DNA of 13,017 nt from Acidimicrobiia bacterium (GCA_029865445.1 JAOUGY010000083.1:1-13017), one strand, 5' to 3'; counted from the first letter of the stretch, positions 1 through 6,810 are shown. The notes: a model not told the origin generated them from the sequence alone. Numbers and translations are program-made.

Positions 1-1
1 G

Positions 2-214
2 GCCACGCTCTTGGTCCGACAGCTCCCACCAACCGGGTACGGACTGCCGATCGAGGTCTACGCGTTCACCGCCACCACGGAATGGGGCGAATACGAGGCG
101 ATCCAGGCGGACATCTTCGACCACCTGATTGCCCGGCTCCCCGTGTTCGACCTCCGAATGCACCAGGCCCCGACGGGATACGACTTCGTTCGGCTCCGGG
201 GAGATCAAGCGTGA
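2..214 (+). CDS. Mechanosensitive ion channel (MscS family), C-terminal fragment
   Basis: The window opens inside this gene. The reading frame from base 2 gives about 70 C-terminal residues and stops at 212-214. The stretch GLPIEVYAFTATTEW, then YEAIQADIFDHLIARLPVF and the late PTGYDF, matches the end of the cytoplasmic domain of MscS-type channels of the larger YbdG/MscM-like group, as I know that family. These inner-membrane channels open under membrane tension and release solutes on hypo-osmotic shock. The pore helix and membrane segments lie outside the window, so gating type and full length cannot be judged. The stop overlaps the GTG start of the next gene (GTGA, 211-214), so the two are probably translated together. 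The family call rests on the cytoplasmic domain alone. Confidence 0.8.
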   Translation, partial: ATLLVRQLPPTGYGLPIEVYAFTATTEWGEYEAIQADIFDHLIARLPVFDLRMHQAPTGYDFVRLRGDQA

Positions 215-648
215 GCGCGGCATGGGTGGTGGTGGGGGTCACCGTCGTCGGCGGGCTCGCCGCGGCGCTCCAGGCCCAGTTCATGGGTGAGATGAACGCA
301 CGGGTCGGCACCCTCGAATCGGTCTTCATCACCTACGGCCTGGGTGCCCTCGTCATCGGAGTGATCATGGCGGCCGCCCGCGGCGGCGACCTGTCGTCGT
401 GGAGGGCGCTTCCGCCCTACGTCTTCCTCGCAGGGGTCTTCGGCCTCGTCATCGTTGGTTCGGTGTCCTTCGGGGTGGGGCGGGTCGGAGTCGTCCAGGC
501 ACTCGTCACATTCACGGCGGCCCAGTTCGCGTTCTCGGCCCTCATCGACCACTACGGCTGGTTCGGGGCGGAAGTCCGCGCCTTCGACGTCTCGCGCATG
601 GCGGGCGTCGCCCTGCTCGTCGCCGGATCGTGGCTCGTGGTCCGATGA
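211..648 (+). CDS. YdcZ/DUF606-type small integral membrane protein (DMT superfamily)
   Basis: A 145-residue hydrophobic protein with about five membrane segments, roughly at residues 4-22, 36-55, 69-88, 93-113 and 128-144. A conserved-looking QAQFMGEMNARVG follows the first helix, and a late LIDHYGWFG precedes the last helix. Both patterns and the length fit the DUF606/YdcZ family of the drug/metabolite transporter superfamily. Those are half-size transporter-like proteins, usually thought to act as pairs, with mostly unknown substrates. The GTG at 211 is chosen because GGGGAG lies 7 nt upstream and it makes a GTGA overlap with the upstream channel gene. The frame stays open further upstream, but that part only overlaps the channel gene. 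Its stop overlaps the next ATG (ATGA, 645-648). Transport function is inferred from family; the substrate is unknown. Confidence 0.75.
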   Translation: MSAAWVVVGVTVVGGLAAALQAQFMGEMNARVGTLESVFITYGLGALVIGVIMAAARGGDLSSWRALPPYVFLAGVFGLVIVGSVSFGVGRVGVVQALVTFTAAQFAFSALIDHYGWFGAEVRAFDVSRMAGVALLVAGSWLVVR

Positions 649-824
649 GAGAGCGCTGGTACTACTGCATCGAGCACGCCCGGGTCGAGCCCCGCAAGGG
701 CTGTCCGGTCAAGGACAGACTGGGCCCATACGACACACGAGAAGAGGCGGCGACTGCTCTCGATCGCGTGGCGAGGCGCAACGTCGACTGGGACGACGAG
801 GATCGGCGTTGGGACGAAAGCTGA
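645..824 (+). CDS. Small conserved hypothetical protein, 59 aa
   Basis: A soluble, highly charged 59-residue protein. It begins MRERWYYCIEHARVE, has cysteines at 8 and 20 and a DRLGPYDTREEA segment (24-35), and ends in an acidic/tryptophan-rich tail (NVDWDDEDRRWDES). I recognise this general pattern (aromatic start, two cysteines, GPY-TREEA, a helix, then a W-D-rich end) from small uncharacterised actinobacterial proteins, but I know no function. The cysteine pair could bind a metal, though two ligands alone do not show this. There is no signal peptide or membrane segment. The ATG overlaps the previous stop by 4 nt and has only a weak ribosome binding site, so translation probably depends on coupling. 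It ends 1 nt before the convergent cofH stop. The gene is likely real; its role is open. Confidence 0.75.
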   Translation: MRERWYYCIEHARVEPRKGCPVKDRLGPYDTREEAATALDRVARRNVDWDDEDRRWDES

Positions 825-825
825 G

Positions 826-2694
826 TCAGGAGTCGGCTTCGGCCAGGCTCCGGTAGACCGTATTGCGCCGCTCGGGGGTTCGGCCAATTGCCGTGATCGC
901 TCGTTCGAAATCCTCCGGCGTGATCTCCTGACCGTGGGAGGCCCCGGCGGAACGGGTGATGATCTCGCCCATCAGCGTCCCACCGAGGTCGTTGCATCCG
1001 GCGTCGAGGAGACGCGAAGCACCGTCGAGTCCAAGCTTCACCCAGGACGCCTGGATGTTGGGGATGATTCCGTCGAAGGCGATCCTCGACACGGCGTGGA
1101 TCAGAACGACCTCATCCCACGTCGGTCCGGGTCGAGCCTTGCCGGCCAGGAAGATGGGCGATCCCATGTGCACGAACGCCAGTGGCACCATCTCGGTGAA
1201 TCCACCGGTTCGGCGCTGGATCGAGCGAACCACGTCGATGTGGGCGGCCCACGACGAAGGGTCGTCGATGTGCCCGAACATGATGGTGGCGGTGGACCCC
1301 ATCCCAAGCTCGTGGGCTTTGATCATCACGTCGGCCCACTGTGCCGTGCGGATCTTGTCCGGGCACAGATGTTCTCGGATGCGGTCGTCGAGGATCTCGG
1401 CGGCGGTCCCCGGCAAAGTTCCCAACCCGGCATCTCGGAGCCGTGTCAGGAAGTCGGTCACCGACACGCCGAGCGTCTCTGCGCCCTGCCACACTTCGAG
1501 CGGGGTGAACCCATGGATGTGCATGTCGGGGAGTTCGGCCTTGATCGCCTCGACGACACCGACGTAGAAGTCTCCGGTGAATTCGGGGTGGATGCCACCC
1601 TGGAGAGTGACCTCGGTAGCGCCCTTCTCCCATGCCTGTTTCGACCATTCGACGATCTCGGGTATCCCCATGAGATATGGATCACCACGGAGGTTGAGGC
1701 TGCGAGGGCCCTTCGAGAACGCACAGAAGCCGCACCGGAAGTAACACATGTTCGTGTAGTTGATGTTGCGGTTCACGACGTAGGTCACCACATCACCGAC
1801 CGCATCGTGTCGAAGGCGATCGGCAGTCCAGGCGATGGCGTCCACCTGATCGCCTCGGGCTGCGAACAGAGATTCGACCTCGCCGCGGTCGGGGACCTCG
1901 CCCTCGAGCGAGCGCTCGAGAATGGGGGCGAGCTCACCGGCGCCGGTGAGCCCGGCGGGCGCAGCTCCTGCGACCCACACCGCATCGGCCCACTCCGCCG
2001 ACAGCCGCTGCGCAGGCACGGGAGGCGGAAGGTCCTTGCCCGGCGACCATTCGTAGCGGGGCCGGGCCACACCCGACGCGTCGACTTGTGCACACCAGGC
2101 AGTGAAGAGGTCCAACGTGAATGCCGCACGCACGGCGTCGATTCCGACTCCAGCGGGTACGGCAGTCCGCTCGATCACCACGTGATCGGAGAGCACGGTC
2201 CTCAGCTCGCCGATGCGCTCCACATCCCAATCCCGCAACAGGAGATCCGTGGCGCCCGCTTGCACTGCGGCACGGCTCTGGGCCACGTCGTCGACGAACA
2301 CCGACACAGCCACGTCGAGATCGGGCAGATCCATGCGCTCCACGGCATCGGCCACACCCGACCGACCGACCCGCAGAAACGCGGCACGGCACCTCACCAC
2401 GGCATCGAGGACCTGATCGGGGCGGTCCGGGTCGTCCACCACTGTGATGCGCCACCCGGCGATTCCCCGCTTGGCGAGGGCCAGTGCGTCCTCGGGGCCA
2501 ACCACCCATGCCGCAGGATCGCCTTCGTCATTCCCGACGGTCACAGGAAGCACCCGTGCCGCGAGTGCGGCGGCACGCCCGGCTGCGTCGAGATGTTCGA
2601 CCTCGAGCGTTGAGGTCCCCTCCCGGCGGCGCGTTGCGGCCTGCAGTTCGTTGATCGTCGCCGAAGGCCGAACTCGGTGGAATGTGATCGTCAC
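826..2694 (-). CDS. cofH: CofH, FO synthase subunit 2, with an unassigned N-terminal extension
   Basis: A radical SAM enzyme that transfers the 4-hydroxybenzyl part of tyrosine to 5-amino-6-(D-ribitylamino)uracil, the first step to FO, the F420 chromophore. Of 622 residues, about 255-622 are the CofH core. That core has NRNINYTN followed by CYFRCGFCAF, whose cysteines 317, 321 and 324 form the CX3CX2C motif for the 4Fe-4S cluster. VTLQGGIHPE, HIHGFTPLEV and a late SWVKLG/GCNDLGGTLMGE barrel end also fit the family. CofH is normally near 350-400 residues. Residues 1-250 are extra, look alpha/beta in character (for example DVAVSVFVDDVAQSRAA), and are not recognised. The GTG start at 2694 overlaps the cofG stop (GTGA) and has GGAG 5 nt upstream. 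The frame is open 67 codons further upstream, but that part is an Arg-rich shadow of cofG. Most actinobacteria fuse CofG and CofH as FbiC; here they are separate. Confidence 0.93.
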   Translation of the reverse strand: MTITFHRVRPSATINELQAATRRREGTSTLEVEHLDAAGRAAALAARVLPVTVGNDEGDPAAWVVGPEDALALAKRGIAGWRITVVDDPDRPDQVLDAVVRCRAAFLRVGRSGVADAVERMDLPDLDVAVSVFVDDVAQSRAAVQAGATDLLLRDWDVERIGELRTVLSDHVVIERTAVPAGVGIDAVRAAFTLDLFTAWCAQVDASGVARPRYEWSPGKDLPPPVPAQRLSAEWADAVWVAGAAPAGLTGAGELAPILERSLEGEVPDRGEVESLFAARGDQVDAIAWTADRLRHDAVGDVVTYVVNRNINYTNMCYFRCGFCAFSKGPRSLNLRGDPYLMGIPEIVEWSKQAWEKGATEVTLQGGIHPEFTGDFYVGVVEAIKAELPDMHIHGFTPLEVWQGAETLGVSVTDFLTRLRDAGLGTLPGTAAEILDDRIREHLCPDKIRTAQWADVMIKAHELGMGSTATIMFGHIDDPSSWAAHIDVVRSIQRRTGGFTEMVPLAFVHMGSPIFLAGKARPGPTWDEVVLIHAVSRIAFDGIIPNIQASWVKLGLDGASRLLDAGCNDLGGTLMGEIITRSAGASHGQEITPEDFERAITAIGRTPERRNTVYRSLAEADS

Positions 2695-3827
2695 GCAATC
2701 TCCATCTGTGGGGCAAGAGCGTATCCGTCGTCGTCGACCGCCGCCTCGATCTTGGTGAGAAGCGTGCCGTCGATCCATGATGCGTCGATGAACTCTGGGT
2801 AGACCGGTAGGCGCGGCTTCAGCACGAAACCGGCATCCGTAGTTCGGGCCGCGAGTTCGGTGAGGTGGGGCCAGGGAGCTTCCGGGTTCACCCAATCGAT
2901 GGTGAGCGGGGACACGCCGCCCCAGTCGTTGACCCCCGCGTCGAGGTAGGTCTCGAACCGGTCGGTGAGGTTCGGGGGCACCTGGACGTTCATCTCCGGG
3001 CCGAGGAGCCAGCGAGTGACGGCGACCACCCGTGCGAACCAGGCGGGAATCGGCTCCGGGGACCGCCGCATCGGGGTGTCCGCTTTGGCCCTGAAGTTCT
3101 GGACGATCACCTCCTGGACGTGGCCGTATCGGGCGTGGGAGTCGGCGATGGCGATGATCGAGTCGACGATCTCGGTGTTGGTCTCGCCCAGACCCACCAG
3201 GATGCCAGTGGTGAAAGGGACGCGGTTGGCGCCGGCCACCGCGATCGTGTCCAGACGGAGGGTCGGATCCTTGTCGGGCGCCTTGTGGTGGGGCATCCCC
3301 GGCTCGAGGAGCCTGGGCGATACGTTCTCTAGCATCAGGCCCATCGACGGATTCGAAGGACGGAGGGCGGCGATGTCGGCGTCGGTCATCACCCCCGGGT
3401 TGGCATGAGGGAAGAGGGCCGTTTCGGCGGCGACCCGTTCGGACATGCGAGCGACGTAGTCGATGGTGGAACTGCAGCCGTGCTCATCGAGGAAGGCACG
3501 CGCCTGCGGCCACCGAAGCTCGGGCTTGTCGCCGAGTGTGAACAGTGCCTCCGTGCACCGCCGCTCCTCTCCCGCCAGCGCCACGGCCATGACCTCGTTG
3601 GGTTCGAGGTAGGCGCCCCCAGCACCGGGTGGTTTGGCGAAGGTGCAGTAGGTACACACGTCCCGGCACAGCGTCGTGAGCGGAATGAACACCTTCCGGC
3701 TGTACGTGACCACTCGCCCCCTGCCCTCGTCTCGAAGCCTCGTCGCCTCGGCGAACAGCGGTGTGGCTTCGACACGACCGTCGAGGTAGGCGACCGCGAG
3801 CTCCGGGTCGGGTGCGGGGTGGGACAT
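2691..3827 (-). CDS. cofG: CofG, FO synthase subunit 1 (7,8-didemethyl-8-hydroxy-5-deazariboflavin synthase)
   Basis: A radical SAM enzyme of 378 residues, close to family length. It closes the ring of the CofH product to give FO. The cluster-binding motif is CRDVCTYCTF with cysteines 54, 58 and 61, preceded by TYSRKVFIPLT. Further family marks are LFTLGDKPE, HANPGVMT, SMGLMLENVSPRL, HKAPDKDP, PFTTGILVGLGET and the VQVPPNL...GVNDWGGVSPLT end. The start is the ATG at 3827. No clear Shine-Dalgarno sequence precedes it, and the upstream frame is Ala/Gly-rich without a better start, so initiation may be weak or depend on readthrough from the permease gene 41 nt upstream. The stop overlaps the cofH start, so the two subunits are probably made together in the same order as the domains of fused FbiC. 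It is soluble and acts in the cytoplasm. Confidence 0.95.
   Translation of the reverse strand: MSHPAPDPELAVAYLDGRVEATPLFAEATRLRDEGRGRVVTYSRKVFIPLTTLCRDVCTYCTFAKPPGAGGAYLEPNEVMAVALAGEERRCTEALFTLGDKPELRWPQARAFLDEHGCSSTIDYVARMSERVAAETALFPHANPGVMTDADIAALRPSNPSMGLMLENVSPRLLEPGMPHHKAPDKDPTLRLDTIAVAGANRVPFTTGILVGLGETNTEIVDSIIAIADSHARYGHVQEVIVQNFRAKADTPMRRSPEPIPAWFARVVAVTRWLLGPEMNVQVPPNLTDRFETYLDAGVNDWGGVSPLTIDWVNPEAPWPHLTELAARTTDAGFVLKPRLPVYPEFIDASWIDGTLLTKIEAAVDDDGYALAPQMEIA
2700..2703 (-). promoter_or_regulatory. Ribosome binding site of cofH
   Basis: On the minus strand this reads GGAG, 5 nt before the GTG at 2694 and within the last codons of cofG. With the GTGA overlap it supports the full 622-residue CofH, including the N-terminal extension, rather than an internal start at the radical SAM core. 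Confidence 0.65.
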
Positions 3828-3868
3828 GGGCGGCAAGCTACCAGGCCACGCTCGATACCAGACGGCCC

Positions 3869-4675
3869 TCAGCGCCGGTTGGCCATCTTGCGGTAGCGAC
3901 GCACCGCCAGCGGAGCGAACACCGCGATGATCGCCACCACCCACAGCAGCGAATACGCCACCGGGTTCTGGAGCGGCCAAACCGTTGGTTCGGGCGTGCC
4001 CGGGGGTATGTTACCGAACAGCTCTCGGGCGGCCTGGGTCACCGCCGAGATCGGGTTCCACTCGGCGAACACTCGGAGCGGCGTCGGGAGGTTCTCGGCC
4101 GGCACGAACGTGTTGGCGACGAAGGTGAGCGGGAAGATCACCACGAACGAGGCGTTGTTGATCACCTCCGGCGTGGGGACCAGAAGCCCCACGTAGCCCA
4201 TGACCCACGAGAACGCATAGGCGAAGAGGAGGAGAAGCAAGAACCCCGCTACCGCCGAGACAAACCCGGCGTTCGCCCTCCACCCGACCGCCAACCCGGT
4301 GAGCGCCATGATGAGCAGCGACAGCACGTTGTAGACCACGTCGCTGGCCGTACGACCGATCAACACCGCCGCCCGTGACATCGGCAACGCTCGGAAGCGA
4401 TCGATGATGCCCTTCTGCATGTCCTCAGCCAGCCCGGCGCCGGTGAACGTGGCTCCGAACACCACTGTCTGAGCAAAGATCCCGGCGATCAGGAACTCCC
4501 GATAAGACCCTCCCGGGATGTCGATCGAGTTGCCGAACACGTAGGCGAAGAGCAGCACGAACATGATCGGGGAGATCAGCACGAACATCAGGACTTCGGG
4601 GACCCTCTTGATCTTGATGACGTTGCGTTTGGCGATGACTGCGCCATCGGCGAGGGCCTGAAGTATCGCCGTCAT
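3869..4675 (-). CDS. ABC-2 type transporter permease, DrrB-like
   Basis: A 268-residue membrane protein with six likely helices, near residues 28-48, 60-80, 108-130, 136-163, 170-190 and 238-257. The segment EDMQKGIIDRFRALPMSRAAVLIGR (85-109) is the cytoplasmic signature typical of ABC-2/DrrB permeases. The N-terminus is cytoplasmic with basic residues (KRNVIKIKR). It would form the membrane pore for the ATPase encoded just upstream, exporting a hydrophobic compound or lipid. DrrB exports daunorubicin, but the family substrate range is wide and nothing here fixes it. The ATG at 4675 overlaps the ATPase stop (ATGA) and has GGAGG 7 nt upstream, still inside the ATPase gene. The cofG start follows 41 nt downstream on the same strand. 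Confidence 0.9.
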   Translation of the reverse strand: MTAILQALADGAVIAKRNVIKIKRVPEVLMFVLISPIMFVLLFAYVFGNSIDIPGGSYREFLIAGIFAQTVVFGATFTGAGLAEDMQKGIIDRFRALPMSRAAVLIGRTASDVVYNVLSLLIMALTGLAVGWRANAGFVSAVAGFLLLLLFAYAFSWVMGYVGLLVPTPEVINNASFVVIFPLTFVANTFVPAENLPTPLRVFAEWNPISAVTQAARELFGNIPPGTPEPTVWPLQNPVAYSLLWVVAIIAVFAPLAVRRYRKMANRR

Positions 4676-5628
4676 GCCGAAACCTCCGATTCCTCGGCCG
4701 CGTGACCGGTGAGCGAGAGAAAGACGTCGTCGAGAGTGGGCCGTCTGAGCCCGACATCGCTGATCTCGATCCCGGCGCTGTCGAGAGCCCGCAGCGCCCT
4801 GGTGAGAACAGGAGCCCCGCCGGTGATGGGAACAACCAGAGTCCCGTGTTTCGGATCCATGCGCATGTCTCCCACCGCGAACTCGGCCAAGACACTCCGG
4901 GCGTCGTCGATCTGGGAGTGGTCCGGGGTCGTGACCTCGATCCGTTCGCCACCGATCATCTCTTTGAGTTCGTCGGCGGTGCCATGAGCGATGCCCCGTC
5001 CGTGGTCGATGACGACGATGTCGTCGGCGAGACGGTCGGCCTCCTCGAGGTATTGCGTGGTGAGGAGCAGCGTCGCCCCCTCCGCCACCAGTTCTCGAAT
5101 CACACCCCAGAGATCGATGCGACTTCGTGGGTCGAGACCGGTGGTCGGTTCGTCGAGAAAGAGGATCGGTGGGCGTGCCACCAGGGCACCGGCCAGGTCG
5201 AGGCGGCGGCGCATGCCACCCGAGTACGTCTTGACACTGCGGTCGGCGGCCTCGGTGAGATCGAACACCGACAACAGCTCTCTCGCACGTTCACGGGCCC
5301 GGCGTTTCCCCAACCGGTACAGGCGCCCGATCATGTCGAGGTTCTCGAAACCGGTCAGGTCCTGGTCGACCGCCGCGTACTGACCGGACAAACCGATCCG
5401 TTCGCGGACTCGCCCTGGTTCCGCTGCCACGTCGATGCCGTCCACGAACGCCGACCCCTCGTCGGCTTCGATCAGCGTCGTCAATATCGATACCGCCGTC
5501 GTCTTGCCAGCCCCGTTCGGTCCGAGCAGTCCGAGAATCGTCCCCTTGGGGACAGCCAAATCGAGCCCCGCCAGCGCCGTGACGTTCTTGTAGCGCTTGA
5601 CAAGGCCGCTCACCTCGATGATGTGCAC
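4672..5628 (-). CDS. ABC transporter ATP-binding protein, DrrA-like
   Basis: A 318-residue ATPase that powers the adjacent permease. It has Walker A GPNGAGKT (36-43), the Q-loop glutamine in SGQY (83), the signature YSGGM (135-139), Walker B ILFLDE (155-160) and the D-loop TGLD. The switch position reads TTQYLEEAD (190-198), with glutamine where most ABC ATPases have histidine. That is usual in DrrA-type proteins, so it is not a defect. About 90 C-terminal residues form the extra domain seen in this family (DUF4162-like), ending RRPTLDDVFLSLTGHAAEE. The GTG at 5628 is chosen because GGAGAAGG lies just upstream and the protein then begins directly at the ABC fold (HIIEVSGLVKRY). An ATG at 5685 would add residues with no family match. 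It is transcribed away from the aco-like operon. Confidence 0.93.
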   Translation of the reverse strand: MHIIEVSGLVKRYKNVTALAGLDLAVPKGTILGLLGPNGAGKTTAVSILTTLIEADEGSAFVDGIDVAAEPGRVRERIGLSGQYAAVDQDLTGFENLDMIGRLYRLGKRRARERARELLSVFDLTEAADRSVKTYSGGMRRRLDLAGALVARPPILFLDEPTTGLDPRSRIDLWGVIRELVAEGATLLLTTQYLEEADRLADDIVVIDHGRGIAHGTADELKEMIGGERIEVTTPDHSQIDDARSVLAEFAVGDMRMDPKHGTLVVPITGGAPVLTRALRALDSAGIEISDVGLRRPTLDDVFLSLTGHAAEESEVSA

Positions 5629-5629
5629 G

Positions 5630-5637
5630 CCTTCTCC
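5630..5637 (-). promoter_or_regulatory. Ribosome binding site of the DrrA-like ATPase gene
   Basis: On the minus strand this reads GGAGAAGG. Its GGAG core lies 5 nt before the GTG at 5628. It decides the start in favour of this GTG over the upstream ATG at 5685. Confidence 0.7.
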
Positions 5638-5764
5638 GTCTCTGGTCAGGGCCCAATCTACGGAACCTGTGTGACAAATCCCCATCGCATATCGCGCCGA
5701 CCCAGCTCGCGAAATCCTTCCTTGGAGCCTTCCACCACTCCACAATCGGTTGCGTAGGTTTGGT

Positions 5765-5780
5765 CTGGTCGTCGGACCAG
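5765..5780 (+). promoter_or_regulatory. Inverted repeat overlapping the acoA ribosome binding site
   Basis: CTGGTC (5765-5770) and GACCAG (5775-5780) are perfect inverted repeats with a GTCG spacer. The right arm shares its last two bases with AGGAGG (5779-5784), the ribosome binding site of acoA. In DNA it could be an operator; in RNA, a small hairpin next to the ribosome binding site. The repeat is directly visible but its function is inference, and a 6-bp repeat can arise by chance. Confidence 0.4.
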
Positions 5781-5784
5781 GAGG
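5779..5784 (+). promoter_or_regulatory. Ribosome binding site of acoA
   Basis: A perfect AGGAGG, 5 nt before the GTG at 5790 and 11 nt before the ATG at 5796. The spacing favours the GTG. The difference is only two residues (VD before MDRNS). Confidence 0.7.
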
Positions 5785-5789
5785 TTCCT

Positions 5790-6800
5790 GTGGACATGGA
5801 CCGTAACTCCCTCGTCGAGGCCTACCGAAGGATGAGAACCATCCGGGAGTTCGAGGACCGATTGCACAAGGATTTTGCCGGCGGCGAGATCCCCGGCTTC
5901 GTCCATCTCTACGCAGGCGAAGAGGCCGTGGCCGTCGGATTGTGCTCCCACCTCGGGGACGGCGACTTCATCACTTCCACACACCGCGGTCACGGTCATT
6001 GCATCGCCAAAGGCGTCGACACCGCGGGCATGATGGCGGAGATCTACGGCAAAGCACCGGGCTCGTGCAATGGAAAAGGCGGGTCGATGCACATCGCAGA
6101 CGTCGACAAGGGCATGTTGGGCGCCAACGGCATCGTCGGCGGGGGGCCTCCACTCGCCTGCGGCGCCGCCCTCTCGGCCAAGAAGCGTGGCACCGACAAC
6201 GTTGTGATCTGTTTCTTCGGCGATGGCGCCTCCAATCAGGGCACCACTCTCGAGGGAATGAACCTCGCCGGAGTGTGGAAGCTCCCGGTCGTGTTCGTAT
6301 GCGAGAACAACGGTTACGCCGAGACGACGTCGTACAAGTACAGCGTCTCCGGGACCGACATCGCGGCGAGAGCTCGGGGATTCGGCATGCCCAGTGTCGC
6401 CGTGGACGGTCTCGACTTCTTCGCCGTCGCCGAGGCCGCAGGCGAGGCCATCGCCCGGGCCCGCCGCGGTGAAGGCCCGACGTTCATCGAAGCCCAGACG
6501 TATCGCTACTACGGCCACTTCGAAGGCGACTCGATCGCCTACCGAGACCGTGAGGAGGAGGAATCGTTCCGGAGCAGAGACTGTCTGAGTCGGTTTCGGC
6601 AGACCGTGACCTCGCAAGGGTTGGTGGAGGCCGCCGACCTCGACGCGATCGATGGAGCCGTGGCCGCCGAGATCGAACAAGCGGTCACCGACGCCCTGTC
6701 GGCACCGGATCCCTCGCTCGACTCACTCACAACCGACGTCTACGTGGACTTCCCGGCGTCCCAACTGTGGATGTTCCAGGACGAACCGGTGAGGGTGTGA
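5790..6800 (+). CDS. acoA: TPP-dependent dehydrogenase E1 alpha subunit, acetoin dehydrogenase type
   Basis: A 336-residue E1 alpha subunit that, with the next gene, binds thiamine diphosphate, cleaves the substrate and passes the acyl group to the E2 lipoyl arm. The TPP motif runs from GDGASNQG (144-151) to ENN (172-174). Other family marks are HLYAGEEA (39-46), STHRGHGH (63-70), NGKGGSMH (94-101) and TYRYYGHFEGD. Length and wording fit acetoin dehydrogenase AcoA better than the longer branched-chain or pyruvate E1 alpha proteins. The acoX gene downstream supports acetoin or a related ketone as substrate, but the substrate is not proven by sequence. The GTG at 5790 is preferred for its AGGAGG spacing; the ATG at 5796 is the alternative. 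acoB starts 10 nt after the stop. Confidence 0.9.
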   Translation: MDMDRNSLVEAYRRMRTIREFEDRLHKDFAGGEIPGFVHLYAGEEAVAVGLCSHLGDGDFITSTHRGHGHCIAKGVDTAGMMAEIYGKAPGSCNGKGGSMHIADVDKGMLGANGIVGGGPPLACGAALSAKKRGTDNVVICFFGDGASNQGTTLEGMNLAGVWKLPVVFVCENNGYAETTSYKYSVSGTDIAARARGFGMPSVAVDGLDFFAVAEAAGEAIARARRGEGPTFIEAQTYRYYGHFEGDSIAYRDREEEESFRSRDCLSRFRQTVTSQGLVEAADLDAIDGAVAAEIEQAVTDALSAPDPSLDSLTTDVYVDFPASQLWMFQDEPVRV

Positions 6801-6810
6801 GGAGGCAGCC

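Larger units (their letters stand above)
5629..5789. promoter_or_regulatory. Divergent intergenic region between the ABC exporter and the aco-like operon
   Basis: This 161-nt gap is the longest gene-free stretch in the window and must hold promoters for both divergent transcription units. I see no confident -35/-10 pair on either strand. On the minus strand TTGTCA and TAGATT occur, but only 11 nt apart, which is too close. A 6-bp inverted repeat lies at 5765-5780 next to the acoA ribosome binding site. The heptamer TCTGGTC occurs twice, at 5641-5647 and 5764-5770, near both gene starts. No sigma-54-type GG-N10-GC element of the kind found before proteobacterial aco operons is visible. Confidence 0.6.

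Noticed and set aside
934..2613. Long open frame of 559 codons on the plus strand, opposite cofH
   Set aside because: It lies wholly antisense to cofH. Its translation is rich in Arg, Gly, His, Asp and Pro with no recognisable domain, as expected for a shadow in GC-rich DNA.
2691..2694. Sequencing frameshift that split a fused FbiC
   Set aside because: The junction has a proper stop, start and ribosome binding site, and CofG ends at its usual length. The extra 250 residues also make a simple broken fusion unlikely.
2695..2895. Upstream extension of cofH by 67 codons
   Set aside because: It overlaps the end of cofG, is Arg-rich, and ignores the GTG at 2694 that has both a ribosome binding site and the GTGA overlap.
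4702..5757. 351-codon open frame on the plus strand, opposite the ABC ATPase
   Set aside because: The ATPase on the other strand has every ABC motif in order; this frame has none of its own and is a shadow.
5629..5789. Sigma-54 promoter with AcoR-type control before acoA
   Set aside because: No GG-N10-GC pair with the usual flanks is visible. Actinobacteria generally lack sigma-54.
5658..6680. 340-codon open frame on the minus strand, opposite acoA
   Set aside because: It lies antisense to a clear E1 alpha gene and has no family resemblance.
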